From Occallatibacter savannae (GTDB lineage Bacteria; Acidobacteriota; Terriglobia; Terriglobales; Acidobacteriaceae): a stretch of DNA of 64,000 nt. Below are positions 1-8,682 of this stretch, one piece after another; positions within the stretch are counted from its first letter, which is position 1; every line of letters starts with the position of its first letter. The notes beneath the pieces are model-generated. The model was not told the origin of the DNA, ran no database searches, and worked only from the letters and a program-made list of their open reading frames with translations. The translations under genes were made by a program, and so were the position numbers. The DNA is taken from positions 705,016 through 769,015 of the forward strand of contig NZ_QFFY01000002.1 in the NCBI RefSeq assembly GCF_003131205.1, given 5' to 3'.

Positions 1-1602
1 GTCACCAGCAAGGTCGGCGTGCAATTCCTTCACCAGGCGCCCCACACCTCCCGCAAATACCTGATCGAGACTATGGGCTCAGGCGTCGCCCTCTTCGATT
101 GCGACAACGACGGCCGCCTCGATCTCTTCCTCGTCAACGGCGCCCCCTACACCGATCCCACGCCGAAAGGCTTCATTCCCCAGAAGACCGGCCCCGAATT
201 CTGGAACCGCATGTACCACCAGAAGGCCGACGGCACCTTCGAGGACGTCACCGAAAAAGCCAGCCTCAAGGGAATCGGCTACGGCATGGGTGTCGCCGCG
301 GCAGACTACGACAACGACGGCTACGAAGACCTCTACGTAACCGCCTACGGAGGCAACCGCCTCTACCACAACAACGGCAACTGCACCTTTACCGACGTGA
401 CGGACAAGGCCGGAGTCGCCGGAGGTGGCTGGTCCAGCTCAGCAGCCTGGGTCGACCTCGATAACGACGGCCTGCTCGATCTTGTCGTCGATCGCTACGT
501 CACCTGGGACTGGGAAGACGTCTGGTGCGGCGAGCATCGCGAGGGGTACCGCGGCTATTGCCATCCCGACGTCTTTCAGCCAATTACCATGCTCGTCTAC
601 CACAACGACGGCAATGGCCACTTTACCGAAGTGGCGCATAAGCTCGGCCTCGACAAACCAGCCAAGGCCCTCGGCATCGCCTTCGCCGACTACGACCTTG
701 ACGGCCGCATGGACATCTTCGTCGCCAACGATTCCATGCCCGAGTTCCTCTTCCACCAGAAAAAAAACGGCACCTTCGAAGAGGTCGGGCTAGAGACCGG
801 CGCGGCAGTCAACGCCGAGGGCCAGACCTACGCCGGAATGGGCGTCGACTTCGCCGACTACGACAACGACGGCTGGCCCGACATTATCGTCGATGACCTC
901 GCCAACCAGCGCTACGCACTCTACCAGAACAACCGCGACAGCACCTTCAACTACGCCTCCGCAGAGAGCGGCATTGGCGCCATGACCCTGCTCCACTCCG
1001 GCTGGAGCCTCCGCTTCCTCGATTACGACAATGATGGCTGGAAAGACCTGCTCGTTGCCCAGGGACACGACCTCGACACCATCGAACGCATAAATCCGCA
1101 GTTTCACTACCGCGAGCCCATGCTTCTGGCCCGCAATACCGGCCAGAAGTTCGTGGACGTCTCCCCTATCTCCGGAGACATCTTCCATGAGGCTTGGGTC
1201 GGCCGCGGCATGGCCGTTGGCGACATCGACAATGATGGCCGCATCGACGCCGTCGTCACAACGAATGGCGGCCCAGCCTACGTCCTCCTAAACCAGACGG
1301 AGCACTCTGGCCACTGGCTTACGCTGCGCCTTATCGGACACAAAAGCAATCGTGACGGTATCGGAGCCGTAGTGGAAGTCGAAACTCCCGCCGGCAAGCA
1401 GTGGGCCACCGCCACCACCTCCAGCGGCTATCTCTCATCCAGTGATCCGCGCGTGCACTTCGGCCTGGGAGAGAGCCCAGCCGCCTCCTGCGTGGAGATT
1501 CGGTGGCCCAGCGGAATCCTCCAAACGCTTACCGGGGTCAAAAGCGATCGCCAGGTCGAGGTCGATGAGCCCGCTGCATCCGCCTCCAGCGGGTGCAACT
1601 GA
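1..1602 (+). CDS. CRTAC1-family FG-GAP / ASPIC-UnbV protein, 5' end outside window
   Basis: The reading frame is open from base 1, so the real start lies upstream and about 533 residues are visible. Seven Asp-rich calcium-loop repeats of the FG-GAP/VCBS type can be read, for example FDCDNDGRLDLFL, ADYDNDGYEDLYV, VDLDNDGLLDLVV and GDIDNDGRIDAVV, each with the DxDxDG pattern. The last 100 residues, from about HWLTLRLIG to the end, match the ASPIC/UnbV module (IGAVVEV, SSGYLSSSDPRVHFGLG, EIRWPSG). Such proteins are secreted beta-propellers that bind calcium; in Acidobacteria they commonly sit beside TonB-dependent receptors and TPR proteins, as here. The substrate is unknown. A catalytic role is not visible. 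The stop is 284 bases before the receptor gene and is followed by that gene's own promoter, so the two are probably separate transcripts. Confidence 0.88.
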   Translation, partial: VTSKVGVQFLHQAPHTSRKYLIETMGSGVALFDCDNDGRLDLFLVNGAPYTDPTPKGFIPQKTGPEFWNRMYHQKADGTFEDVTEKASLKGIGYGMGVAAADYDNDGYEDLYVTAYGGNRLYHNNGNCTFTDVTDKAGVAGGGWSSSAAWVDLDNDGLLDLVVDRYVTWDWEDVWCGEHREGYRGYCHPDVFQPITMLVYHNDGNGHFTEVAHKLGLDKPAKALGIAFADYDLDGRMDIFVANDSMPEFLFHQKKNGTFEEVGLETGAAVNAEGQTYAGMGVDFADYDNDGWPDIIVDDLANQRYALYQNNRDSTFNYASAESGIGAMTLLHSGWSLRFLDYDNDGWKDLLVAQGHDLDTIERINPQFHYREPMLLARNTGQKFVDVSPISGDIFHEAWVGRGMAVGDIDNDGRIDAVVTTNGGPAYVLLNQTEHSGHWLTLRLIGHKSNRDGIGAVVEVETPAGKQWATATTSSGYLSSSDPRVHFGLGESPAASCVEIRWPSGILQTLTGVKSDRQVEVDEPAASASSGCN

Positions 1603-1711
1603 TCCCACCATCTGCACCGGAGACGCTGCACTCCAGCACCCGTAAACCGATTTTCGTCACTAAACAGGTGCAAGCATTGTTGAGTAGGTAGCGGATTATC
1701 CGAGAAAAATC

Positions 1712-1741
1712 TTGACAGTGCAAAATAGCCCGACGTATATT
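1712..1741 (+). promoter_or_regulatory. Sigma-70-type promoter for the TonB-dependent receptor
   Basis: A perfect -35 box TTGACA lies at 1712-1717. After 18 bases comes TATATT (1736-1741), five of six matches to the -10 consensus; a 17-base spacing would give GTATAT. The expected transcription start is near 1748-1750. The receptor GTG is at 1887, leaving an untranslated leader of about 135 bases. The two operator-like sites at 1751-1783 lie at about +1 to +35, where a bound repressor would block initiation or escape. Assigned by eye only. Confidence 0.6.
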
Positions 1742-1750
1742 TGCGCGGAA

Positions 1751-1783
1751 TGGAATCGCTACCATCAAATGGTATCGTTTCCA
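1751..1783. promoter_or_regulatory. Two tandem LacI-type operators
   Basis: TGGAATCGCTACCA (1751-1764) and TGGTATCGTTTCCA (1770-1783) both fit the 14-base pattern TGGWANCGNTWCCA, a near-palindrome with a central CG, which is the usual form of LacI-family operators. Their centres are 19 bases apart. The two sites are also near reverse complements of each other, so the whole block 1750-1784 reads as one long inverted repeat with two mismatches per arm. The position just downstream of the -10 box suggests repression of the receptor gene, relieved by a sugar or sugar derivative. No LacI-type regulator gene is in the window. Confidence 0.6.
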
Positions 1784-1886
1784 TCTCTGACTCAGGATCC
1801 AAGGCCAACAGAGCCCTTCCGAAGTCACGACAGTCCCCAAAAACTACAGAGTCCGACAACTGAACTGGGTAAGACCAGGAGGCAAA

Positions 1887-4800
1887 GTGAAACTATTTCC
1901 CATTCCCAAGGAGTGCGCTGCCCAATTGCGCCGCTCGAAGGCCGCCCTGTGGGCTATGGTCTTCGTCGCAATTGCAAGCTTGATCTCGTTGGCCCCGCAA
2001 ACTGCCTTCGCGCAGGCTAGCGCAGGCATCACGGGTACGATCACCGATCCGACCGGCGCGGTTATTCCCAACGCCAAGGTCACCATCACCAACGAGCAAA
2101 CGTCGGTTTCCTCCGATACCGTTTCCAGTAGCGCCGGGACCTATTCATTCCGCGGCCTGCTGCCCGGCAGATATACGGTCCAGGTCGACGCTAGTGGGTT
2201 CAAAAAGGACGTCAAAAAGGGCGTTACGATCGAGGTGAGTACCACGGCAACCGTCGATTTCGCCCTTACCACTGGCGGCTCGAACGAAACCGTTCAGGTC
2301 ACGTCAGACGAGATCGCACTCAACACCACCGCTCCCGAGATTGGAAGCACAATTGAGCCTGTGGTCGTTGCCGCCCTGCCTGAAGAAGTTTCGGGCCGCG
2401 GCCGCCAGATCGATCAGCTCCAGTTCACAGCCCCCGGAACCACAGGCGGAACCTTCTCCCACCGCGTCAGCGGCGGCGTCGACTTTGAGCAGGAAATCGT
2501 CTACAACGGTATTCCCACGCCCCAGCCTGAAACCGAAGGCTACACGACCAACTTCAACCCGCCTTTCGAACTCGTTCAGGAGTACAAGGTCGAGCGTTCC
2601 ACCTTCTCGGCGCAGTTTGGCCTCGGCCAGGGTGCGTTGACCTATCAGATGAAGTCGGGTACGAACTCGTACCACGGCGATCTCTTCGAGATCAACCGCA
2701 ACAGCTTCTTTGACTCCGTCGGCTTCTTCAACGGCCCGGCATGGGGCGGATCGAAGACACCTCCGTCCGACCACGAAAATAACTATGGCTTCAGCGTCGG
2801 CGGACCGATCCGGATTCCGCACATCTACGACGGCCGCAACCGCACCTTCGGCTACTACAGCCAGGAGTGGTACAAGCAGAACAACCTGAATACCGGCATT
2901 GGCACTGTGCCGACCGCAGCGGAAAAGGGCGGCGACTTCAGCGACTACGTTGATACCAATGGCAAGCTGATCCCGATCTATGTACCGATTGGATTCAGCT
3001 GCAACGGCCTGACGCCTGGCCAGCCGTTCCCGGGAAACAAAATCCCCACGAACTGCATCAGCCCGCTGTCATCCTCGCTCCTCCAGTATCTGCCGAATCC
3101 CGACATCTCCGGCGGTCTGGACTCCAACAAGACCTACGCGCACTTCATCAACCCGAACATCCAGCACGTATGGGGCTTTACGGTCGACCAGAACATCTCG
3201 GCCCGGCAGAGCCTTCACTATAGCCAGTGGCGGAACAGCTATACCACGCACAGTTTCGACTATGCTCCGATCGTGCTGGCGCCCAACCCGCTGAACAGCC
3301 AGAAGTATGAGCCTGCGCTGGGCAGCGCCTTCCTGCTGAACTACAGCAATACCTTCAACCCGCACCTCGTCATGACGGCTGGGTTCGGCTGGATCGGCGA
3401 AATCAACAACCAGTTCAACATCACCAAGGGCTACCAGTTCGGCGCGGTTCAGAACGAAGACATTCCGCCGAACATCACCTTTGACGGACAGCACGCTCCC
3501 ACCAGCTGGGGCACCAGCGGCGCATGGCTCCAATCGATAAACCGTAAGCTCGGCATTGCGCTCGTGAACAACTACCTGTGGACGAAGGGTCGCAACACCT
3601 TCAACATCGGCTGGGAGTATCGTCGTGCCTATCAGGACGACAACGAAGAGCAGACCGAGGGTGGTCACTTCAACTTCAGCCAGCGCACAACGTCCGTGCA
3701 GAACTCGAATGACCCGAACTTCGGCAGCTACGGCAGCTCCTTCGCCAGCTTCCTGCTCGGCATTCCTGATTCTGCAAACCGCAGCAACTCGCAGGAGCTC
3801 AAGCTGCGCAACCGCGACTTCTCACCGTATCTCCAGGACGACATCAAGCTGACGCCTCGGCTCACCGTCAACCTTGGACTTCGCTGGGATATCCAGGTTC
3901 CGTTCACTGAAGACCACAACAACGTAGTCTTCTTCAATCCCGACAACCCGGGAACGCTGCCCGGAGAGAACATCCCCGGTCAGGCCAACAAGCTGGGCAG
4001 CTGCAATGGCTGCGTCGGCTGGAACCACGTCGATACCCACTGGAACCACCTCGGACCTCGCTTCGGCTTCGCATATCAGCTGAGCCGAAAGATGGTTCTG
4101 CAGGCTGGTGTGGATGTCGCCTTCCTTGATGGCGGCGCGTATGAGTACGGCACCAACAAGGTCGCCGTCAACTACGGAAACCTGCTTGTGGGTTCGTATA
4201 CACGCAACAGCACCGGCAGCTACAACTCCAGCTTCGGCAGCTGGGATACAAACTCCATTCCCGCTGTGAGCCCGACGCCCTTCAGCCCCAGCCTTGGCCG
4301 TGGCAACCAGATCAACGCCATGAGTAAGAAGACTGACGGTAAGGCTCCGTATAGCGAGCAGTGGAACGTAAACCTGCAGCGCGAACTGCCCTACAACATG
4401 CTGGCGACCGTGGCGTGGGTCGGCAATCGCATCATCCACCTGCCCAGCCAGAACAATCACATCAACCAGCTCGATCCCAAGTACCTCTCTCTCGGTTCCA
4501 AGCTGAATGATGTGTTCGCGCCGGGCCAGACCTCTCTCGACGGTGTACCGCTGCCCTATCCGGACTTCGTGACGGATTTCGGCGGATCGGCTACCGTGGC
4601 CCAGGCCCTCGTGCCTTACCCACAGTACTCGAACATCTTCTACAACTTCGAAGCCATGGGTACCACGTACTACCAGTCCGCTCAGATCGAGGTTGAGAAG
4701 CGCTTCAGCAACGGACTGTCGTTCCTCGCGGGTTATACGCTCTCCCGCCTGTACGACAACACAAGCAGCGGGTTCTCGAGCTTTACCTCGGGCGGCATAA

Positions 4801-5423
4801 ACAAGTACAACCAGAAGCCCGAGTGGGCAATCTCCAACGCAGATGAACCTCAGACGCTCAAGGTGAGCGGCACTTACATGCTGCCCATCGGACCCGGTAA
4901 GAAGTTCGTTAACAACCGCAAACTCGGCAATGTAGTTGGAGGATGGCAGGTTGGTTGGATTCTAGACTACGAAGCGGGCGGCGCATTTGGGCCTTACGAA
5001 AACGGAACACCGTTCCCGAATGGGTTCAATCGTCCCGATCGCAACTCATCGGTTAAGCTGGGTACCGCATCCTACAACCGTGCGCGCGACTACTTCCTCG
5101 GAAAGATCCCGGCGGCGCAGATGTTTGATCAGAGCGCATTTACGCTCACGCCGAGCCAGTATGTGCTGGGTGATGCAAAGCGTAATTATCCTGAGCTGAG
5201 GTACCCCGCGTTCTACAACGAAAACCTCAACGCGAAAAAACACTTCTATATTGGAGAACGGTTTACCACCATTCTCTCTGTGGACTACTTCAACGCCTTG
5301 AACAGAACCATCTTTAACGGTCCTGATACCAACAAGAGCGATGCTTCGTTCGGCCAGGTCACTGGAAAAGGTTCGAATACTAGCAATCGACAAGGTCAGG
5401 TCAGTTTGCGATTGGAATTCTAG
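1887..5423 (+). CDS. Oar-like TonB-dependent receptor with N-terminal carboxypeptidase-regulatory-like domain
   Basis: An 1178-residue outer-membrane receptor. Start GTG at 1887 is fixed by a perfect AGGAGG at 1877-1882. Residues 1-42 are a signal peptide ending in AFAQ. Residues about 45-135 form a carboxypeptidase-regulatory-like beta-sandwich (GITGTITDPTGAVIPNAKV, YSFRGLLPGRYTV). A plug-like region follows (VSGRGRQIDQLQFTAPG) and then a long beta-barrel rich in alternating aromatic residues; the C-terminus ends GQVSLRLEF, the terminal-Phe signal for BAM insertion. This architecture is the acidobacterial Oar-like family, thought to import oligosaccharides or other large ligands using TonB energy. 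The upstream LacI-type sites suggest a carbohydrate-linked ligand. A strong terminator lies 45 bases after the stop, so it is probably monocistronic. Confidence 0.92.
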   Translation: MKLFPIPKECAAQLRRSKAALWAMVFVAIASLISLAPQTAFAQASAGITGTITDPTGAVIPNAKVTITNEQTSVSSDTVSSSAGTYSFRGLLPGRYTVQVDASGFKKDVKKGVTIEVSTTATVDFALTTGGSNETVQVTSDEIALNTTAPEIGSTIEPVVVAALPEEVSGRGRQIDQLQFTAPGTTGGTFSHRVSGGVDFEQEIVYNGIPTPQPETEGYTTNFNPPFELVQEYKVERSTFSAQFGLGQGALTYQMKSGTNSYHGDLFEINRNSFFDSVGFFNGPAWGGSKTPPSDHENNYGFSVGGPIRIPHIYDGRNRTFGYYSQEWYKQNNLNTGIGTVPTAAEKGGDFSDYVDTNGKLIPIYVPIGFSCNGLTPGQPFPGNKIPTNCISPLSSSLLQYLPNPDISGGLDSNKTYAHFINPNIQHVWGFTVDQNISARQSLHYSQWRNSYTTHSFDYAPIVLAPNPLNSQKYEPALGSAFLLNYSNTFNPHLVMTAGFGWIGEINNQFNITKGYQFGAVQNEDIPPNITFDGQHAPTSWGTSGAWLQSINRKLGIALVNNYLWTKGRNTFNIGWEYRRAYQDDNEEQTEGGHFNFSQRTTSVQNSNDPNFGSYGSSFASFLLGIPDSANRSNSQELKLRNRDFSPYLQDDIKLTPRLTVNLGLRWDIQVPFTEDHNNVVFFNPDNPGTLPGENIPGQANKLGSCNGCVGWNHVDTHWNHLGPRFGFAYQLSRKMVLQAGVDVAFLDGGAYEYGTNKVAVNYGNLLVGSYTRNSTGSYNSSFGSWDTNSIPAVSPTPFSPSLGRGNQINAMSKKTDGKAPYSEQWNVNLQRELPYNMLATVAWVGNRIIHLPSQNNHINQLDPKYLSLGSKLNDVFAPGQTSLDGVPLPYPDFVTDFGGSATVAQALVPYPQYSNIFYNFEAMGTTYYQSAQIEVEKRFSNGLSFLAGYTLSRLYDNTSSGFSSFTSGGINKYNQKPEWAISNADEPQTLKVSGTYMLPIGPGKKFVNNRKLGNVVGGWQVGWILDYEAGGAFGPYENGTPFPNGFNRPDRNSSVKLGTASYNRARDYFLGKIPAAQMFDQSAFTLTPSQYVLGDAKRNYPELRYPAFYNENLNAKKHFYIGERFTTILSVDYFNALNRTIFNGPDTNKSDASFGQVTGKGSNTSNRQGQVSLRLEF

Positions 5424-5467
5424 GTTTACCTCTGTCTCCTGAAATTGGAACACTTGTGACTTCCTTG

Positions 5468-5501
5468 CGCCGGGCTGCCCCATGCAGTCCGGCGATTTTT
5501 T
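5468..5501 (+). terminator. Rho-independent terminator after the TonB-dependent receptor
   Basis: CGCCGG (5468-5473) pairs with CCGGCG (5489-5494), with an inner CTG/CAG extension across single-base bulges and a small loop, followed by ATTTTTT (six T at 5496-5501). This is a classical intrinsic terminator on the plus strand, 45 bases downstream of the receptor stop codon. Confidence 0.88.
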
Positions 5502-5539
5502 CGGACGCAACGAGCTAACCTGCAAGGATCACGGAAATC

Positions 5540-5545
5540 TATAAT
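5540..5545 (+). promoter_or_regulatory. Perfect -10 box just before the TPR gene (possible leaderless start)
   Basis: TATAAT at 5540-5545 matches the -10 consensus exactly. Transcription would start about 7 bases later, at 5552-5553, and the ATG of the next gene is at 5554. No Shine-Dalgarno sequence precedes that ATG, and the preceding terminator ends at 5501. No good -35 box is visible at the expected 5516-5522. The sequence therefore suggests a leaderless messenger. Confidence 0.45.
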
Positions 5546-5553
5546 TACAAGTC

Positions 5554-6744
5554 ATGAAGTCCTTCTCCTGCGGCGTTCTCCGAACAACAAAGCTGTCGCT
5601 TGTGGCCGCCGCGCTTGCCCTCTGCGTGTGTCCGGCGGTTCTGGGGCAGGCAGGCGACGCTGAGGTCACGCCGAAGGTGCAGCAACTCTACGCGGAAGCC
5701 AATGCCGCATCGGAGGGCGGCGACGCAGCCAACGCCATTGAGAAGTACCGTGCCATCATCAAGCTAGCTCCTCATCTCGCAGCGGCTTACAACAATCTGG
5801 GAGCTCTCTACTTCGACCAGCGCGATTATGCGCATGCGGCCGAGACTCTGAAGCGCGGTCTCGAACTGAACCCGAATATGCCCACTGCTGCTGCAATCCT
5901 CGGCATGAGCTATGTGCAGCTTGGGGAGAACGACAAAGCCGAGCCACTTCTCCGCAAGGCTCTGCGAGCGAATCCCAAAGACGACAAAGTCGAGATGACG
6001 CTCACGCGCATGCTCATGAACGAAAAGAAGCTCGATGAGGCCGCGCGTCACCTCAACGACTATCTCGCGCGCAACCCCAACGACCAGCAGGCCTGGTACA
6101 TGCTGGGCAAGACCTACCTTCAGCTTTCAGAGAATTCGCTGAAGAAGATCAACGAAATTGATCCCGATTCGGTCGTCGCCCATGAGATCGCCGGCGAAAT
6201 CGACGAGAGCATGCACAATTACGACCTCGCGCTTGTCGAATACAAGAAGGCCGTCGACGCCGCCCCGGAGAAACCCGGCACCCACATGCACATGGGCGAT
6301 GCATACTGGTACATCGGAAAATGGAAGTCTGCGCAGGATGAATTCCGCGCAGAGCTCAAGAACGATCCATACAACTGCATGGCTCACTGGAAGCTGGCCA
6401 ACGCGATCCTCGAAGCCAACGACTCCAACGACGAAGCCCTGACCGAAGCCAACGCGGCCATCGAGCGTTGCCCCGCGCTGATGCAGGCGCGCGTAGACCG
6501 CGCCCGCGCCCTTGTTCGCCTCGGACGCCAGCCCGAAGCGCTGCCCGATCTGTTGATGGCCATGAAAGACAGTCCGCGCGAGCCCAGCATTCACTTCCTC
6601 CTTGCTAACGTCTACAGATCCCAAGGCAAGAACGCCGAGGCGCAGAAAGAGATGCAGACCTACGGCACATTGCAGCGCGAAGCCAGCGCAGCGGTCGCCG
6701 GCCAGGCAAGCAGCTCTGCAGAAATCAAGAATGCGGCCCACTGA
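5554..6744 (+). CDS. Secreted TPR-repeat protein
   Basis: A 396-residue protein. Residues 1-31 form a signal peptide (hydrophobic LVAAALALCVCPAVLG, cleavage near GQA). The rest is tetratricopeptide repeats, about eight, with typical helices such as AAAYNNLGALYFDQRDY, AAILGMSYVQLGENDKA and AHWKLANAILEAN. TPR arrays are protein-binding scaffolds; here it would act in the periplasm. The partner is unknown, but the neighbours (CRTAC1, TonB-dependent receptor, a second TPR gene) are a set often found together in Acidobacteria. No Shine-Dalgarno is seen before the ATG, and a consensus -10 box is 8 bases upstream. The end overlaps the next TPR gene by 14 bases, so the two are probably co-translated. 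Confidence 0.85.
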   Translation: MKSFSCGVLRTTKLSLVAAALALCVCPAVLGQAGDAEVTPKVQQLYAEANAASEGGDAANAIEKYRAIIKLAPHLAAAYNNLGALYFDQRDYAHAAETLKRGLELNPNMPTAAAILGMSYVQLGENDKAEPLLRKALRANPKDDKVEMTLTRMLMNEKKLDEAARHLNDYLARNPNDQQAWYMLGKTYLQLSENSLKKINEIDPDSVVAHEIAGEIDESMHNYDLALVEYKKAVDAAPEKPGTHMHMGDAYWYIGKWKSAQDEFRAELKNDPYNCMAHWKLANAILEANDSNDEALTEANAAIERCPALMQARVDRARALVRLGRQPEALPDLLMAMKDSPREPSIHFLLANVYRSQGKNAEAQKEMQTYGTLQREASAAVAGQASSSAEIKNAAH

Positions 6745-7705
6745 CGTGCCTACGAAAATAGTCCGAGAGGCTGCCCCTCTAGCTCTGCTCGCGATCCTAT
6801 TCCAGGTCTCCACCCACGCCCAATCGCCCAGCGATCCCCTTGCCTCGGCGCGCGCCCTCGCCGATCAGGGGAAACTGCCGGAAGCTGAAGCCGCGCTTCG
6901 CACCAGCATTACAGCCAACCCCAACTCCGCCGACGCACACTTCCTCCTCGGCTTTGTTCTCTTCGGCGAGAAAAAAGCGCGTGAGTCACTCGCCGAATTC
7001 ACTGCCGGAGCCAAGTTCCGGCGCCCAGGCCCCGAAGAACTGAAGACCGTAGCCTCCGACTACGTTCTCCTCAATGACCTCGTTGATGCAGACAAATGGT
7101 TCTCCGCAGTCGTCGCTGAGTTGCCGAACGATGCGAACGTCCACTATCTGCTCGGCAGAACTAGATTCAACGAGAACGATTATCATGGCGCCATCGCCAG
7201 CTTCGAGCGCGCCTTGGCGCTCCATCCGAAGTACGTTGAAGCCGAGAACAACCTCGGCCTCGCATGGCGCGAGCTCAACGAGACCGACAAGGCCAGAGCC
7301 GCCTTCGAAACCGCAATCGAGTGGCAAGGCCCCGCACCCATTGATGCGCAGCCATTCCTCAATCTAGGCAAGCTCTACGGCGATCAACACCAGCCCGCCA
7401 AGGCCATCGACTACCTGCAGCGCGCCGCCGCGCTTGCACCCAACAACCCGACGGTCCATGAGGAGCTAAGCCACGCATTTGCCGCGCAGGCCGACCTGCC
7501 CCAGGCGCAGGCGGAGTTGGAGAAAGCCATCGCTCTAGCGCCCAACGTGTCCAGCCTTCACTATCAACTCGGCCAGCTCTACCGGAAACAGGGCCTCGTA
7601 GCTCAAGCAAAGAAGGAATTTGACCTGACCGCAAGGCTCAGCGGATCGCACTCGTCAGATAAAACACCCAATCCTCTTTCCATTCGAAATCCCAACGAGC
7701 CCTGA
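6731..7705 (+). CDS. Secreted TPR-repeat protein
   Basis: 324 residues from ATG 6731, which lies inside the end of the previous gene (14-base overlap). The frame is open further upstream, but that extension is only a low-complexity Arg/Pro shadow of the previous gene, and the chosen start gives a proper signal peptide (LALLAILFQVSTHAQ). TPR repeats follow, for example ADAHFLLGFVLFGEKKAR, VHYLLGRTRFNENDY, VEAENNLGLAWRELNETDK and SLHYQLGQLYRKQGL. The role is presumably a periplasmic scaffold acting with the gene before it; the two could form one complex. No catalytic motif is visible. Confidence 0.83.
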   Translation: MRPTDVPTKIVREAAPLALLAILFQVSTHAQSPSDPLASARALADQGKLPEAEAALRTSITANPNSADAHFLLGFVLFGEKKARESLAEFTAGAKFRRPGPEELKTVASDYVLLNDLVDADKWFSAVVAELPNDANVHYLLGRTRFNENDYHGAIASFERALALHPKYVEAENNLGLAWRELNETDKARAAFETAIEWQGPAPIDAQPFLNLGKLYGDQHQPAKAIDYLQRAAALAPNNPTVHEELSHAFAAQADLPQAQAELEKAIALAPNVSSLHYQLGQLYRKQGLVAQAKKEFDLTARLSGSHSSDKTPNPLSIRNPNEP

Positions 7706-7761
7706 CCACGAGTCTACGGCCGCGCAAATTGGTCACTCTGCAATGAATGCGGGACACGTAT

Positions 7762-8622
7762 ATGCAACCCAAAGGCATCTTCGTCGGTCTCTCCACAATC
7801 GACATTATCTACACCGTTTCCGAACACCCCGCTCCGAACACGAAGGTTGCCGCGCATTCACAGGAAATCGTTGTCGGCGGCCCCGCCACGAATGCTGCCA
7901 TCACCTTCGCCCATCTCGGCGGCAATACGACCCTGGTCACGCCCGCAGGCGCACACTCGCTCGCCGCTGTCATCCGCGAAGAATGCAACCACTTCGGCAT
8001 CGCCCTGGCCGATCTCGCCCCGAATGCGCATGAACCTCCTCCCATCTCGTCCATCTGGGTCGACGCTGAGGCCCACCGCAGCGTCGTTTCAGCCAACACA
8101 TCAGGCCGAACGATTCCGAATGCAACAGTGGACCAGTCTCAATTGGCCGACGCGAATATCCTCATGGTCGATGGCCATGATATGCAGGCCTGCCAGGCAT
8201 GGGCCGAAGCTGCGCAATCAGCCGGAATCACCGTCGTTCTCGACGGAGGCAGCTGGAAGACCGGAACCGACCGACTGCTGAAGCACGTCGATGTCGCGAT
8301 CTGCTCCGCAGACTTCTTTCCGCCCACTTGTACTGATAAGGACGGAGTCATCGCCTATCTTCGTACATCCGGCGTAGAGAAGATCGCGATCACCCAGGGT
8401 GCTGCACCGATTCTGTGGGCTTCGGAGTCTGCGAGAGGAACGATCAATGTAAAGCAGGTCGAATCCCTCGACACAACCGGCGCAGGTGATATCCTCCACG
8501 GCGCGTTCTGCTTTTATTATTATGCTGATGGTCGCAGGTTTGACGAGGCTCTCTGTACAGCTTCCATCATCGCCTCAGAGTCCTGTCGTTACCGGGGAAC
8601 GCGAGCATGGATGGCTGGGTGA
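7762..8622 (+). CDS. PfkB-family sugar kinase
   Basis: About 286 residues. N-terminal GIFVGLSTIDIIY and VVGGPATNAAITFAHLGG match PfkB signature 1; near the C-terminus DTTGAGDILHGAF is PfkB signature 2, where the Asp of GAGD is the catalytic base and the Gly-rich turn forms the anion hole. Length is normal for ribokinase-like enzymes, which phosphorylate a sugar or nucleoside with ATP in the cytoplasm. The sequence does not show which sugar. Start: ATG 7762 aligns best with the family N-terminus; ATG 7747 in the same frame would add five residues, and neither has a clear ribosome binding site. It lies 60 bases before an ABC importer, which may share its transcript. Confidence 0.85.
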   Translation: MQPKGIFVGLSTIDIIYTVSEHPAPNTKVAAHSQEIVVGGPATNAAITFAHLGGNTTLVTPAGAHSLAAVIREECNHFGIALADLAPNAHEPPPISSIWVDAEAHRSVVSANTSGRTIPNATVDQSQLADANILMVDGHDMQACQAWAEAAQSAGITVVLDGGSWKTGTDRLLKHVDVAICSADFFPPTCTDKDGVIAYLRTSGVEKIAITQGAAPILWASESARGTINVKQVESLDTTGAGDILHGAFCFYYYADGRRFDEALCTASIIASESCRYRGTRAWMAG

Positions 8623-8682
8623 AGTCGGCCAACATGCTGAGCGATCTGATCCGCCGTGTTAAGCTGCCCAACAGTCGATGCA

